Part shown: positions 45,392-54,004 of the stretch, in pieces
How positions within the stretch are numbered: position 1 is the first letter of the stretch
Layout of the letters: each line of letters starts with the position of its first letter
NCBI GenBank assembly: GCA_016295795.1
Contig: JAEDKN010000001.1
Span: forward strand, 18,846-82,845
Direction: 5' to 3'
DNA: 64,000 nucleotides
From: Bacilli bacterium
GTDB lineage: Bacteria > Bacillota_I > Bacilli_A > RF39 > UBA660
Translations under genes and position numbers: made by a program
The notes under the pieces: generated by a model
What the model was told of the DNA's origin: nothing
The model's database searches: none
The model's input: the letters and a program-made list of their open reading frames with translations, nothing else

Positions 45392-46195
45392 ATGAAACAA
45401 AAAGTGGTGAAAATATCTTTTTTAAATTCAAATAAAACATATTTCTTTTCTAACAATAATTTAGACCTAGAAGCAGGTGAGAGTGTAATTGTCGAATCAG
45501 ACAGAGGAATTCAGTTTGGAACGGTTAATAGCAAAATTTTTGAATTAGATGAAAACAAGATAATGAAACCCTTGAAAAAAGTTATTAGAAAAGCTACAAA
45601 GGAAGATATCAAATTATACGAAAAAAATAAGAGTGACTCTAATGTCGCTTTAAACAAAGCTAAATCTTTGGCAAAATCATTGGATTTGAAGATGAATATA
45701 TTAAATGCTAATTTTACTCTTGATAGAAATCAATTAATTTTTAATTTTATTGCAGATGACCGAGTTGATTTTAGAGAATTAGCAAAAAAATTAGCTTCAA
45801 TTTATAAAACTAGGATTGAATTGAGGCAAATAGGTGTTAGAGATAAGGCAAAAGAAATAGGAGGCCTTGGTCCTTGCGGAAGATTTTTATGTTGCAACTT
45901 ATTTTTAAATGATTTTGAAACGGTTTCTATAAATATGGCAAAAAATCAATATATTTCATTAAAGCCAGACAAAATTAATGGTATTTGTGGTAGATTACTA
46001 TGTTGTCTGAATTATGAAGATGAGCAGTATACTGAATTAAAAAAAGATTTTCCAAATATAGGAAGTATAATTAAATATAAAAATATAACAGGGAAAGTTA
46101 TTAGTCACAATTTGTTTAAAAGAACATTTGATATAGAAACAGCTGATAAAACTATTATAAATTTGGAATTGAGTAATTATGAAAGTAATAAATGA
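45392..46195 (+). CDS. ricT: RicT (YaaT/PSP1 domain) regulatory protein
   Basis: 267 residues with the PSP1 core: G-V-R-D-K-A-K-E-I-G-G-L-G-P-C-G-R, then F-L-C-C and later G-I-C-G-R-L-L-C-C-L-N-Y-E. These Cys bind Fe-S clusters in the RicAFT complex, which helps RNase Y and supports sporulation, competence and biofilm in B. subtilis. GGGAGGTAAA ribosome site. Overlaps the next gene by 17 bases. Confidence 0.95.
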   Translation: MKQKVVKISFLNSNKTYFFSNNNLDLEAGESVIVESDRGIQFGTVNSKIFELDENKIMKPLKKVIRKATKEDIKLYEKNKSDSNVALNKAKSLAKSLDLKMNILNANFTLDRNQLIFNFIADDRVDFRELAKKLASIYKTRIELRQIGVRDKAKEIGGLGPCGRFLCCNLFLNDFETVSINMAKNQYISLKPDKINGICGRLLCCLNYEDEQYTELKKDFPNIGSIIKYKNITGKVISHNLFKRTFDIETADKTIINLELSNYESNK

Positions 46196-46898
46196 TTTGC
46201 TTGGATATAAAAATTTAAAAATAGTTCAAGATACTGATTGGTTTAGTTTCTCTTTGGATTCAGTATTACTTCCTAATTTTGTAACTTTAAATAAAAACGT
46301 TAAAAAAATTTTAGATATAGGAACTGGAAATGCACCGATTCCATTAATATTATCTACTAAAACTGATGCTGAAATATATGGAATAGAAATTCAGAAAGAA
46401 GTTTACGAAATGGCAAGGGAAACTATAGAATTGAATTCGTTGGAATCAAAAATAAAACTAATAAATGATGATGTAAATGAGATAGACAAGTATTTCAAAC
46501 CCGAAACATTTGATGTGATTCTTTCAAATCCTCCATATTTTAAACTAAATGGAAAATCAAAATTAAATGAGGTTAACACTAAGGCTATTGCAAGACACGA
46601 AATTTCGTTAACGCTCGATCAGTTATTGACTGTTTCGTCTAAACTTTTAAAAAATAAAGGAAAATTTGCTATGGTACATAGGGTTGATAGACTAACTGAA
46701 ATATTAAGTTTAATGAAAGAAAGAAATATTGAACCAAAAAGAATCAAATTTATATTTCCAAAAGAAAACACTACTTCAAATCTTTTTTTGGTGGAGGGTG
46801 TTAAAAATGCAAATTCAGGAATTAAAACTATAAATTATATAATTGTACATACTGAGAACGGAAAATATACTGAAGAAGTAATGAAATGTTTCGAATAG
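46179..46898 (+). CDS. tRNA1(Val) adenine37-N6-methyltransferase family (YabB-like)
   Basis: 239 residues. SAM motif I L-D-I-G-T-G-N-A-P-I-P (about 47-57), and the amino-methyltransferase catalytic motif S-N-P-P-Y-F. N-terminal D-S-V-L-L-P-N-F is also typical. Position between ricT and rsmI equals B. subtilis yabB; yabA and yazA are missing. The exact base modified is inferred from the family. Confidence 0.9.
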   Translation: MKVINDLLGYKNLKIVQDTDWFSFSLDSVLLPNFVTLNKNVKKILDIGTGNAPIPLILSTKTDAEIYGIEIQKEVYEMARETIELNSLESKIKLINDDVNEIDKYFKPETFDVILSNPPYFKLNGKSKLNEVNTKAIARHEISLTLDQLLTVSSKLLKNKGKFAMVHRVDRLTEILSLMKERNIEPKRIKFIFPKENTTSNLFLVEGVKNANSGIKTINYIIVHTENGKYTEEVMKCFE

Positions 46899-46907
46899 GA
46901 GGATATT

Positions 46908-47747
46908 ATGAGACAAAAGAGTTATGATGGAACTAATTCACTTTACCTTATTCCTACTCCCGTCGGAAATATGGATGATATAACAAAAAGGGCGTTAGAT
47001 ACATTAAAAATGGTTGATTTAATACTTTGCGAAGATACTAGAGTAACCTCAGAATTATTACGAAAATTTAATATTAAAAAGAAATTAATACATTGTGATG
47101 ATCATAATGAAAACGATTTAAAACAAAAGATTTTAGAAAAATTAAATGATGGGTTAAATATAGGACTTGTGACAGATAGAGGAACTCCTATAATAAGTGA
47201 CCCTGGATATAAAATTGTACAATTTATATCTAAGAATGGCTATAATGTTATTAGTTTGCCAGGACCTACTGCTTTTGTCCCTGCTTTGACAATGTCTGGA
47301 ATTAACCCTGCCCCTTTCTTGTTTTATGGATTTTTAAATAGTAAAGAATCAAGAAGAGTAAAAGAACTTGAATCTTTGAAAAAATTACCTTATACTATCA
47401 TTCTATATGAAGCGCCTCATAGAATTTATGATATGTTAAAATCATTACTTGAAGTATTTGGTAATAGGAGGATTGCTTTATGTAGAGAAATTAGTAAAAA
47501 ATATGAAGAAGTTATTCGTGGAACCCTTGAAGAAGTATTAGAAATAGCAGATACTTTGAAAGGAGAAATGGTTGTTGTTGTAGAAGGAAATTTACAACAA
47601 GAAGATTTTTCCACTATGACTGTTTTGGAACATATTAATCTTTATTTAGAAGATGGCATGACCGAAAAAGAAGCTATTAAGAAAGTAGCGATAGAAAGAG
47701 ATGTACCTAAATCTGTTATATATAGAGAGTATCATATTAATAATTAA
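46908..47747 (+). CDS. rsmI: 16S rRNA (cytidine1402-2'-O)-methyltransferase RsmI
   Basis: 279 residues. Tetrapyrrole-methylase fold with Y-L-I-P-T-P-V-G-N-M-D-D-I-T (about 13-26), C-E-D-T-R, V-T-D-R-G-T-P-I-I-S-D-P-G and L-P-G-P-T-A-F-V-P-A-L. In most homologues the glycine loop reads S-D-A-G-T-P; here D-R-G-T-P, a mild change. GGAGGATATT ribosome site. Confidence 0.96.
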   Translation: MRQKSYDGTNSLYLIPTPVGNMDDITKRALDTLKMVDLILCEDTRVTSELLRKFNIKKKLIHCDDHNENDLKQKILEKLNDGLNIGLVTDRGTPIISDPGYKIVQFISKNGYNVISLPGPTAFVPALTMSGINPAPFLFYGFLNSKESRRVKELESLKKLPYTIILYEAPHRIYDMLKSLLEVFGNRRIALCREISKKYEEVIRGTLEEVLEIADTLKGEMVVVVEGNLQQEDFSTMTVLEHINLYLEDGMTEKEAIKKVAIERDVPKSVIYREYHINN

Positions 47748-48033
47748 TTTTTTAGGTAATATATATATTAAAAGATTAAATATTTATGTAATTGATTCAA
47801 ATTCATATAGTCTTGTGAGATCGCTATTAATTGCTAAGGAATGTGATAATTGTAATAATGAAACTCTAGGTTTCAGAAAAGATTATGGTCCTTGAGATTT
47901 ATAATATTCAAAAATTACAGAATATACTAAATTTAAATGAATAGGCAACAACAACAGATGAATTATAATACAGAAAATAAATTTATTGTAAGTTGGGTAG
48001 TAAGTAATAAGACTATTTAAACTAATTTAGATT
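47748..48033 (+). other. Intergenic stretch with broken coding traces
   Basis: About 290 bases between rsmI and the NBS before pth. One frame continues past rsmI in another register (I-D-S-N-S-Y-S-L-V-R-S-L-L-I-A-K-E-C-D-N-C) to a stop at 47895, and a 27-codon ORF (47937-48020, starting MNRQQQQMNYN) has no ribosome site. Codon-like content without a start suggests a decayed gene; abrB is found here in Bacillus, but no AbrB motif is visible. Confidence 0.35.
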
Positions 48034-48059
48034 AAAATTATTTCCCGGGAAATAATTTT
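48034..48059. promoter_or_regulatory. Noc-binding site before pth
   Basis: Perfect 26-base palindrome around ATTTCCCGGGAAAT (48040-48053), ending in TTTT, 18 bases before the pth ATG. Confidence 0.85.
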
Positions 48060-48077
48060 GTGATTTGAGGTGATTTT

Positions 48078-48638
48078 ATGAAACTTATAGTTGGATTGGG
48101 AAATCCTGGTTCAGAATATGAAAATACTCGTCATAATATTGGTTTTATGGCTATAGATAATTATGCCAAGGCAAGGAATATATCAATATCAAAAGAAAAA
48201 TTTGGGGGCATGTATGCTATTGAAAACATAGGAAGAGAAACTGTTCTTTTGTTGAAGCCACAATTGTATATAAATCTTTCGGGCGAAGTTATAAAAAAAT
48301 TTGTAGATTATTATAAAATAGATATTAATAATATTTTGATAGTAAATGATGATTTAGATTTAGAAACAGGAAAATATAAATTGAAACCTGGTGGAAGTAG
48401 CGGGGGGCATAATGGTCTTAAGAATATTGAAAAATTATTAAAAACTTCTGATTATAAAAGATTAAAAATAGGAATTTCAAATAATAAGAATATAGACACT
48501 AAAGATTATGTATTGGGAAAAATACAAAAATCAGATTTTGAAAAATATAATCAGATATTTGAGATCGTTAACAATATAATTGATGATTTCCTATTACTAG
48601 ATTTTGATCAATTGATGTCAAAGTATAATCATAAATAG
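48078..48638 (+). CDS. pth: Peptidyl-tRNA hydrolase
   Basis: Recycles peptidyl-tRNA (SpoVC in B. subtilis). 186 residues beginning M-K-L-I-V-G-L-G-N-P-G-S-E-Y-E-N-T-R-H-N-I-G-F with the catalytic His and Asn; L-I-V-N-D-D-L-D-L-E-T-G and G-G-S-S-G-G-H-N-G-L-K-N are also present. The ribosome site TGAGGTGATTTT lies just after the Noc palindrome. Confidence 0.97.
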   Translation: MKLIVGLGNPGSEYENTRHNIGFMAIDNYAKARNISISKEKFGGMYAIENIGRETVLLLKPQLYINLSGEVIKKFVDYYKIDINNILIVNDDLDLETGKYKLKPGGSSGGHNGLKNIEKLLKTSDYKRLKIGISNNKNIDTKDYVLGKIQKSDFEKYNQIFEIVNNIIDDFLLLDFDQLMSKYNHK

Positions 48639-48645
48639 AGGAATT

Positions 48646-51600
48646 ATGAACGATATATTAAATAAAATTATACCAATTGATAATACTAAGAACATTGGTC
48701 TGTGTGGGATGACTAATGAGTTTTTTTGTGCATATGTAAATAGATTGTTTTTAGAAAAATCACAGAATATATTGATTCTTACTTCGTCTTTGTATGAAGC
48801 AAATAAAATTTTTTCATCCTTAGAAAAATATAATAATAGTGTTCTTTTATTTCCTATGGATGATTTTCTTACAAGTGAATCTATAGCTATTAGTCCTGAG
48901 TTAAAAACGGTACGATTAGATACTCTGAATAAACTATCAAATGAAACTCCACACATTGTAGTTACGCATTTAAATGCTTATTTGAGATATTTGCCCAATT
49001 CTAAAACCTATATAAAAAGTGAAATATCTCTGAAAACAGGTGATATTTATTGCAGAGATGATCTAATTGAAAAGTTATTAAATATTGGTTATAAAAAGGA
49101 AACTATAGTTACTAATACAGGCGAGGTGGGAATTAGGGGATTCCTGGTAGATGTTTATCCAATTAATTCAGAGAATCCGGTTAGAATTGAATATTTTGAT
49201 GATGAGATAGATTCAATACGTGAATTTGATAGTGAAACTCAAAAATCTTTACGTGAAATTAATAATGTCACAATAGCTCCCAATACTGAATTTTTGACAG
49301 ATGAAAATATATATATAGATTATATAACTAAATCCCAGAAGTTTCTACCTGACTACAACAAAAATGTAGTTAATATAAATGATTATTTAAACAATCCATT
49401 GGTAATAATGAAAGATTATTCTCAAATTAAGATTTCGTATCAAAAATTGATTGATGATATTTTCCAATACAAAAATTTAAAAGATGAAAAATATACTGGA
49501 GAATATATGTTTTCGCTTGATAAAGTTATGGTTGATGATTTTATATATTATAATACTATTGACAATTATTTTGAAAATTTGCCAAAAAATAATATTTATA
49601 ATTATAATGTTAAAACTGTACCAATGTTTTCAGAAAATATAGAACTTATAAATGATTATCTGAAAAAGCAGTTACTGGATAAGAAAACAATAATAATTTA
49701 TTTGAAAGGTTTTCAAATTAAATCCTTTGTTAAATACCTAAAACATAAATATGTTATAACTAACGATGAGGAAATATATGAACGACAAATAAATATAATT
49801 GAAAAAGATTTAAATGAAGGATTTATATATGGAAATTATGTTTTTTTAACTCCTAAAGAACTTTTTGGACGAAAAACAGAAACAAAATATAAGAGTAGGT
49901 TTAAGTATACATCAAAGATAAAAAGCCTTTCAAATTTAGAAATTGGAGATTATGTGGTACATGCATCAAGTGGTATAGGAATTTATAATGGAATAAAAAC
50001 ATTGACTCAAAGTGGATTAAAAAAAGATTATTTAGAAATTTTATATGCAGGAACTGATAAATTGTATATTCCAGTTGAAAAAATAGAACTAATTGGTAAA
50101 TATACGGGAAAAGAAGGAATTCGTGCTAAGATTAATAAACTCGGAAGTAGCGAATGGCAAAATACAAAATTAAGAGTTAGAAATAAAGTAAATGATATAG
50201 CAAAGAAATTATTAGAGCTCTATGCAAAAAGAAATATGCAGATGGGTTTTGCTTTTGAAAAAGATAACGAATTACAAACGATGTTTGAAAGTGAGTTTGA
50301 ATTTGAAGAAACTCCAGATCAATTGAGGGCAATTGAGATAATAAAACAAGATATGGAGTCTAATAAGCCCATGGATCGTTTGTTATGCGGTGATGTTGGA
50401 TACGGAAAAACTGAGGTTGCATTTAGAGCTATTTTTAAAGCTGTCAATAATTCAAAACAAGTTTTATATCTCTGTCCTACAACGATTCTTTCAAATCAAC
50501 AATATGAGAAAGCAAAAATAAGATTTTCGAATTATCCAGTTAATTTAGCATTATTAAATAGATTCACTTCATCTAAAGAAACAAAAAGAATCATTAATGA
50601 TTTAGCTAGTGGGAAAATTGATGTTTTATTTGGTACTCATAGACTATTAAGTAAAGATATAAAACCGAAAGATTTAGGCTTTTTGGTGATTGATGAGGAG
50701 CAAAGATTTGGGGTTTCTCATAAAGAAATGATAAAAGAGTATAAGGAAAATATAGATGTATTAACCTTAACAGCAACACCAATTCCAAGAACTTTGCAAA
50801 TGTCATTAGCCGGTATAAGAAGTTTATCACTAATAGAGACACCTCCGGTTGATAGATATCCTATACAAACATATGTTATAGAAGAAAACAAAGCTTTAGT
50901 TAGGGATGCAATATATAAAGAGTTAGCTAGGGGAGGCCAAATTTTTGTCCTTTATAATAATGTTGCAAAAATAGAGAATAAAGTTAATGAAATTAAGCAA
51001 TTGGTTCCTGATTCTAAAGTAATATTTGCACATGGTCAATTGAACAAAGTAGAGCTAGAAGATAGAATGAATGCTTTTATCAATCGTGAATATGACATTA
51101 TGGTTTGTACTACTATTATAGAAACAGGTATAGATATTAATAATGTGAATACACTAATTATTTATAATGCAGATCATTTTGGATTAAGCCAATTGTATCA
51201 GATAAGAGGAAGAGTCGGTAGGAGTAATAAAATTGCATATGCATATTTAATGTATTCAAAAGATAAAATTCTTAATGAAACTGCAATTAAACGCTTAAAT
51301 GCAATAAAAGAATTTACTGAGTTGGGAAGTGGATTTTCAATAGCTTCTAGAGACTTATCTATAAGAGGCGCTGGTGATATTCTTGGAAGTGAACAAGCAG
51401 GATTTATTGATAGTATAGGAATAGATTTATATTTAAAAATACTTAATGAAGAGGTAAATAAACTAAAAGGGGTTAAAATTGATTCTGATAAAGATGAAAA
51501 AATTTCAAATAATTTATTGAATGTTTCAACTCATATATCCGATAATTATGTTGAAGAAGGAGAATTAAAAATAGAAATTCATAGACTAATAAATAAAGTT

Positions 51601-51954
51601 GATTCTTTTGATATGCTAAATGAAGTAAAAAATGAAATAGAGGATAGATTTGGCAAATTAAATGAAGATATAATAATATATATGTATGAAGAATGGTTTG
51701 AAGCCCTTGCAAAAAATCTAAATGTATCTAAGGTAAACCAAACATCTCGATTTATTGAAATATATTTTGATAAGGCAACATCAAATAGAATTGATGGTGA
51801 AGAATTATTTACTTCAGCCATTAAAATTTCAAATGAATTTAGATTTCAATATAAAAATGATGTATTAAAAATTATACTAAATATAACTAATTTAGAAAAA
51901 CATTATATATATTATTTAACTGAATTATTAAGTAATATAAAATTAAAAGATTAG
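48646..51954 (+). CDS. mfd: Transcription-repair coupling factor Mfd
   Basis: 1102 residues. UvrB-homology domains in the first third, RNA-polymerase-interacting domain at about 430-500 (D-Y-V-V-H-A-S-S-G-I-G-I-Y-N-G), RecG-like translocase with Walker A D-V-G-Y-G-K-T-E-V-A (about 578-587), D-E-E-Q-R-F-G-V and R-G-R-V-G-R-S, and a C-terminal D7 domain. Moves stalled RNA polymerase and recruits UvrA. Eight bases after pth. Confidence 0.97.
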   Translation: MNDILNKIIPIDNTKNIGLCGMTNEFFCAYVNRLFLEKSQNILILTSSLYEANKIFSSLEKYNNSVLLFPMDDFLTSESIAISPELKTVRLDTLNKLSNETPHIVVTHLNAYLRYLPNSKTYIKSEISLKTGDIYCRDDLIEKLLNIGYKKETIVTNTGEVGIRGFLVDVYPINSENPVRIEYFDDEIDSIREFDSETQKSLREINNVTIAPNTEFLTDENIYIDYITKSQKFLPDYNKNVVNINDYLNNPLVIMKDYSQIKISYQKLIDDIFQYKNLKDEKYTGEYMFSLDKVMVDDFIYYNTIDNYFENLPKNNIYNYNVKTVPMFSENIELINDYLKKQLLDKKTIIIYLKGFQIKSFVKYLKHKYVITNDEEIYERQINIIEKDLNEGFIYGNYVFLTPKELFGRKTETKYKSRFKYTSKIKSLSNLEIGDYVVHASSGIGIYNGIKTLTQSGLKKDYLEILYAGTDKLYIPVEKIELIGKYTGKEGIRAKINKLGSSEWQNTKLRVRNKVNDIAKKLLELYAKRNMQMGFAFEKDNELQTMFESEFEFEETPDQLRAIEIIKQDMESNKPMDRLLCGDVGYGKTEVAFRAIFKAVNNSKQVLYLCPTTILSNQQYEKAKIRFSNYPVNLALLNRFTSSKETKRIINDLASGKIDVLFGTHRLLSKDIKPKDLGFLVIDEEQRFGVSHKEMIKEYKENIDVLTLTATPIPRTLQMSLAGIRSLSLIETPPVDRYPIQTYVIEENKALVRDAIYKELARGGQIFVLYNNVAKIENKVNEIKQLVPDSKVIFAHGQLNKVELEDRMNAFINREYDIMVCTTIIETGIDINNVNTLIIYNADHFGLSQLYQIRGRVGRSNKIAYAYLMYSKDKILNETAIKRLNAIKEFTELGSGFSIASRDLSIRGAGDILGSEQAGFIDSIGIDLYLKILNEEVNKLKGVKIDSDKDEKISNNLLNVSTHISDNYVEEGELKIEIHRLINKVDSFDMLNEVKNEIEDRFGKLNEDIIIYMYEEWFEALAKNLNVSKVNQTSRFIEIYFDKATSNRIDGEELFTSAIKISNEFRFQYKNDVLKIILNITNLEKHYIYYLTELLSNIKLKD

Positions 51955-51963
51955 GTACATTTC

Positions 51964-51992
51964 TTGACTGTTTTCGATATATTTGTTAATAT
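51964..51992 (+). promoter_or_regulatory. Promoter after mfd
   Basis: TTGACT, 17-base spacer, TAATAT. It drives the unknown gene at 52021, and it excludes a longer N-terminus starting at 51964. Confidence 0.7.
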
Positions 51993-52020
51993 TTATTTAG
52001 AAAATAAAGGAATGATGTAT

Positions 52021-52683
52021 ATGGATAATACGGTACGGCAACTATTTGAGGAAAAAAATAAAAAAATTTTGTTAGATAAACTGCTATTAGATATTGAGAA
52101 TAATTCGCATTCGTTAAGTCTTACTGTAAACAATAAAATTTTACTTTCAAGTCAAAAACTTATAAAAAAAATTAATGATGTTTTTATGGAATATCATATA
52201 AAATATGATTTGAAAGGTTTAACAGAATTAATTAAACAAGAAGAATTAGAAATAAAAGAGTTAACTCTTAAATTGCTAGATAAAAGAAGAAAAGAGTTGG
52301 CTGAAAAAGTGAAAACTAAAGATGATATTACTCTAGAAGATGTAGCTATTATAATTGATGAATCTCTTAAAAATTTTAGAAAGAGTTTTGATGTAGATAT
52401 GAATAAGGCTATATATATTGATATGTTTAATCGAATAGTAGAAAAATATAAATTGACTGAGGAAGAAGCAAAAGAAAAAATAAATTTTTGTTTATCTAGT
52501 TATGATCATATTTTATCTGATTCTATTCTTGATTCTATAAATGATAGAAATTCAACTTTGAAAAATATTACTAAGGCTACATATGAACATTATATTGATA
52601 TGAATTATAAGACTGTTGGAGGTCAAAATCTTGAGACCGTTGTAGGTCAAAACCCTAAAATAAAAGAGAAAACGACCGCATAG
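52021..52683 (+). CDS. Uncharacterised helical protein between mfd and spoVT
   Basis: I do not recognise this 220-residue protein. It has no signal peptide or membrane segment, is rich in Lys, Glu, Leu and Ile, and reads as mostly helical with possible coiled-coil parts (about 70-110). The last 25 residues contain a short repeat, G-G-Q-N-L-E-T-V then V-G-Q-N-P-K. ATG at 52021 fits AAAGG ten bases upstream; nearer ATGs at 52012 and 52015 are too close. It has its own SigA-type promoter and ends in a run of T after a weak hairpin. Codon use is like its neighbours. Confidence 0.7.
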   Translation: MDNTVRQLFEEKNKKILLDKLLLDIENNSHSLSLTVNNKILLSSQKLIKKINDVFMEYHIKYDLKGLTELIKQEELEIKELTLKLLDKRRKELAEKVKTKDDITLEDVAIIIDESLKNFRKSFDVDMNKAIYIDMFNRIVEKYKLTEEEAKEKINFCLSSYDHILSDSILDSINDRNSTLKNITKATYEHYIDMNYKTVGGQNLETVVGQNPKIKEKTTA

Positions 52684-52743
52684 TCTTTTTTTTGTATAAA
52701 AAATAAAAAAAGACAGATACTATTTTTGGGAAGAAGGTATTAA

Positions 52744-53250
52744 ATGGAAACAACTGGAATTATTAGAAGAGTTGATAGTTTGGGTAGAATAGTAATACCA
52801 AAGGAATTAAGAAAATCTTTAAGAATTAAATCTGGTGAATGTTTGGAAATATTCTTAGATAACGATAAAATAATTTTAAGGAAGAAGGATTTAATTAATG
52901 GCTATTCTGATTCTTTAGAGCAACTTATCGATATTATTTCTAAGGCTACAAATACAAGTATATTAATTACGGATACTGATAAAACTTTGTTTGCATCGGG
53001 AAGTTTGTCAATAAAATATTTATATAAACCAATAGATGATTCTATATATAATGCAATAATTAAGAGAAAACGACAAAAGGATAATTTTATAAGTGGTAAT
53101 AATTTAGAATATATAGTTCAACCAATAATAATAAACGGCGATGCAATAGGGAGCGTTATTTTTATAAAGGAAGAAAGTGAGATTGGAGAAGTCGAAGAAA
53201 AAATAATGGATATAATTGTTAATTTGTTAATTAGACATATTGAAATTTAA
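52744..53250 (+). CDS. spoVT: Stage V sporulation regulator SpoVT
   Basis: 168 residues: AbrB-like swapped-hairpin DNA-binding domain (1-50, M-E-T-T-G-I-I-R-R-V-D-S-L-G-R-I-V-I-P-K-E-L-R) and a C-terminal GAF-like domain. It tunes SigG-dependent genes in the forespore. mfd then spoVT is the Bacillus order. AbrB itself has no GAF half, so SpoVT is the right call. Confidence 0.95.
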   Translation: METTGIIRRVDSLGRIVIPKELRKSLRIKSGECLEIFLDNDKIILRKKDLINGYSDSLEQLIDIISKATNTSILITDTDKTLFASGSLSIKYLYKPIDDSIYNAIIKRKRQKDNFISGNNLEYIVQPIIINGDAIGSVIFIKEESEIGEVEEKIMDIIVNLLIRHIEI

Positions 53251-53269
53251 ATCATAAATATGTTATAAT
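53240..53269 (+). promoter_or_regulatory. Promoter of the T-box dut-metG unit
   Basis: TTGAAA, 18-base spacer, TATAAT; the -35 box overlaps the end of spoVT. Confidence 0.65.
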
Positions 53270-53275
53270 CAAATA

Positions 53276-53497
53276 TATTTATTGTTTTGAAGGAGAGAGT
53301 TATATTAATTATCTATAGAGAGTCTTTGGTTGGTGCAAAAAGATGTTAATAATATAATAAATGGCTCCTGAACTTATTAGTTGATATGTAAGCTAGTACG
53401 TTAGCAGCGTTAATGCATAGAGTGTATAGATTTTTCTATAAATTAAGGTGGTACCGCGATTATTCGTCCTTATGAGCGAATAATTGCTTTTTTTATT
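53276..53497 (+). promoter_or_regulatory. T-box riboswitch, methionine specifier
   Basis: Stem I elements GAGAGTC and G-G-U-U-G-G-U-G, a specifier ATG (53361-53363) before GCTCCTGAAC, the T-box core AAGGTGGTACCGCG (53445-53458), and a terminator stem ATTATTCG/CGAATAAT followed by seven T. Uncharged tRNA-Met binding would open the terminator and allow dut-metG transcription. Upstream of metG, a Met specifier fits. Confidence 0.93.
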
Positions 53498-53514
53498 TAG
53501 GAGGTGTTGCTATT

Positions 53515-54003
53515 ATGCCAAGATTTTTTGAAAAAATAAGTTATGATCAGTTTTGCAAAGACATATGTAGTGATAAAGGACTGTATGATTATTTTAAATT
53601 ACCTAAAAGAAGTACTAAATATAGTGCGGGGTATGATTTTGAAGCTTTATTTAGATTTGTACTAAAACCAAAAGAAGTAAAGAAGATTCCCTTAGGAATA
53701 AAGGTCTGCATGAATCCTGACGAAGTTTTCATGATTTTTGTTAGAAGTAGCCAGGGTTTTAAATATAACGTTCGGATGTGCAATCAAGTAGGAATAATTG
53801 ATTGTGACTACTATAATAACAAAGAAAATGAAGGGCATATTTGGATAAAATTGGAAAATCATGGAGAAAAAGATTATGTCGTTGAACAAGGGGACAAAAT
53901 ATGTCAGGGTATATTTTTTAATTATTTGTTAGTAGATAATGAAGAAAAAATAGAAAATTTAAGGACCTCTGGGTTAGGTTCTACGAATGAGAAAGGTGAT
54001 TAA
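53515..54003 (+). CDS. dut: dUTP diphosphatase (trimeric type)
   Basis: Hydrolyses dUTP to dUMP, keeping uracil out of DNA. 162 residues with the five motifs in order: S-A-G-Y-D-F-E-A, R-S-S-Q-G-F, G-I-I-D-C-D-Y, the Q-G-D-K-I-C-Q strand and the C-terminal P-loop-like G-L-G-S-T-N-E-K-G. Longer at the N-terminus than the shortest forms. It stands between a methionine T-box and metG, an unusual partner. AGGAGGTGTTGCT ribosome site. Confidence 0.9.
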   Translation: MPRFFEKISYDQFCKDICSDKGLYDYFKLPKRSTKYSAGYDFEALFRFVLKPKEVKKIPLGIKVCMNPDEVFMIFVRSSQGFKYNVRMCNQVGIIDCDYYNNKENEGHIWIKLENHGEKDYVVEQGDKICQGIFFNYLLVDNEEKIENLRTSGLGSTNEKGD

Positions 54004-54004
54004 T

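Noticed and set aside
47701..47895. A 64-codon gene after rsmI
   Set aside because: It starts inside rsmI in another frame, has no ribosome site and no recognised motif; kept only as possible gene remains.
52684..52743. A strong terminator after the unknown gene
   Set aside because: Only a three-base GAC/GTC stem with A/T extension precedes the T-run; too weak to list as a feature.
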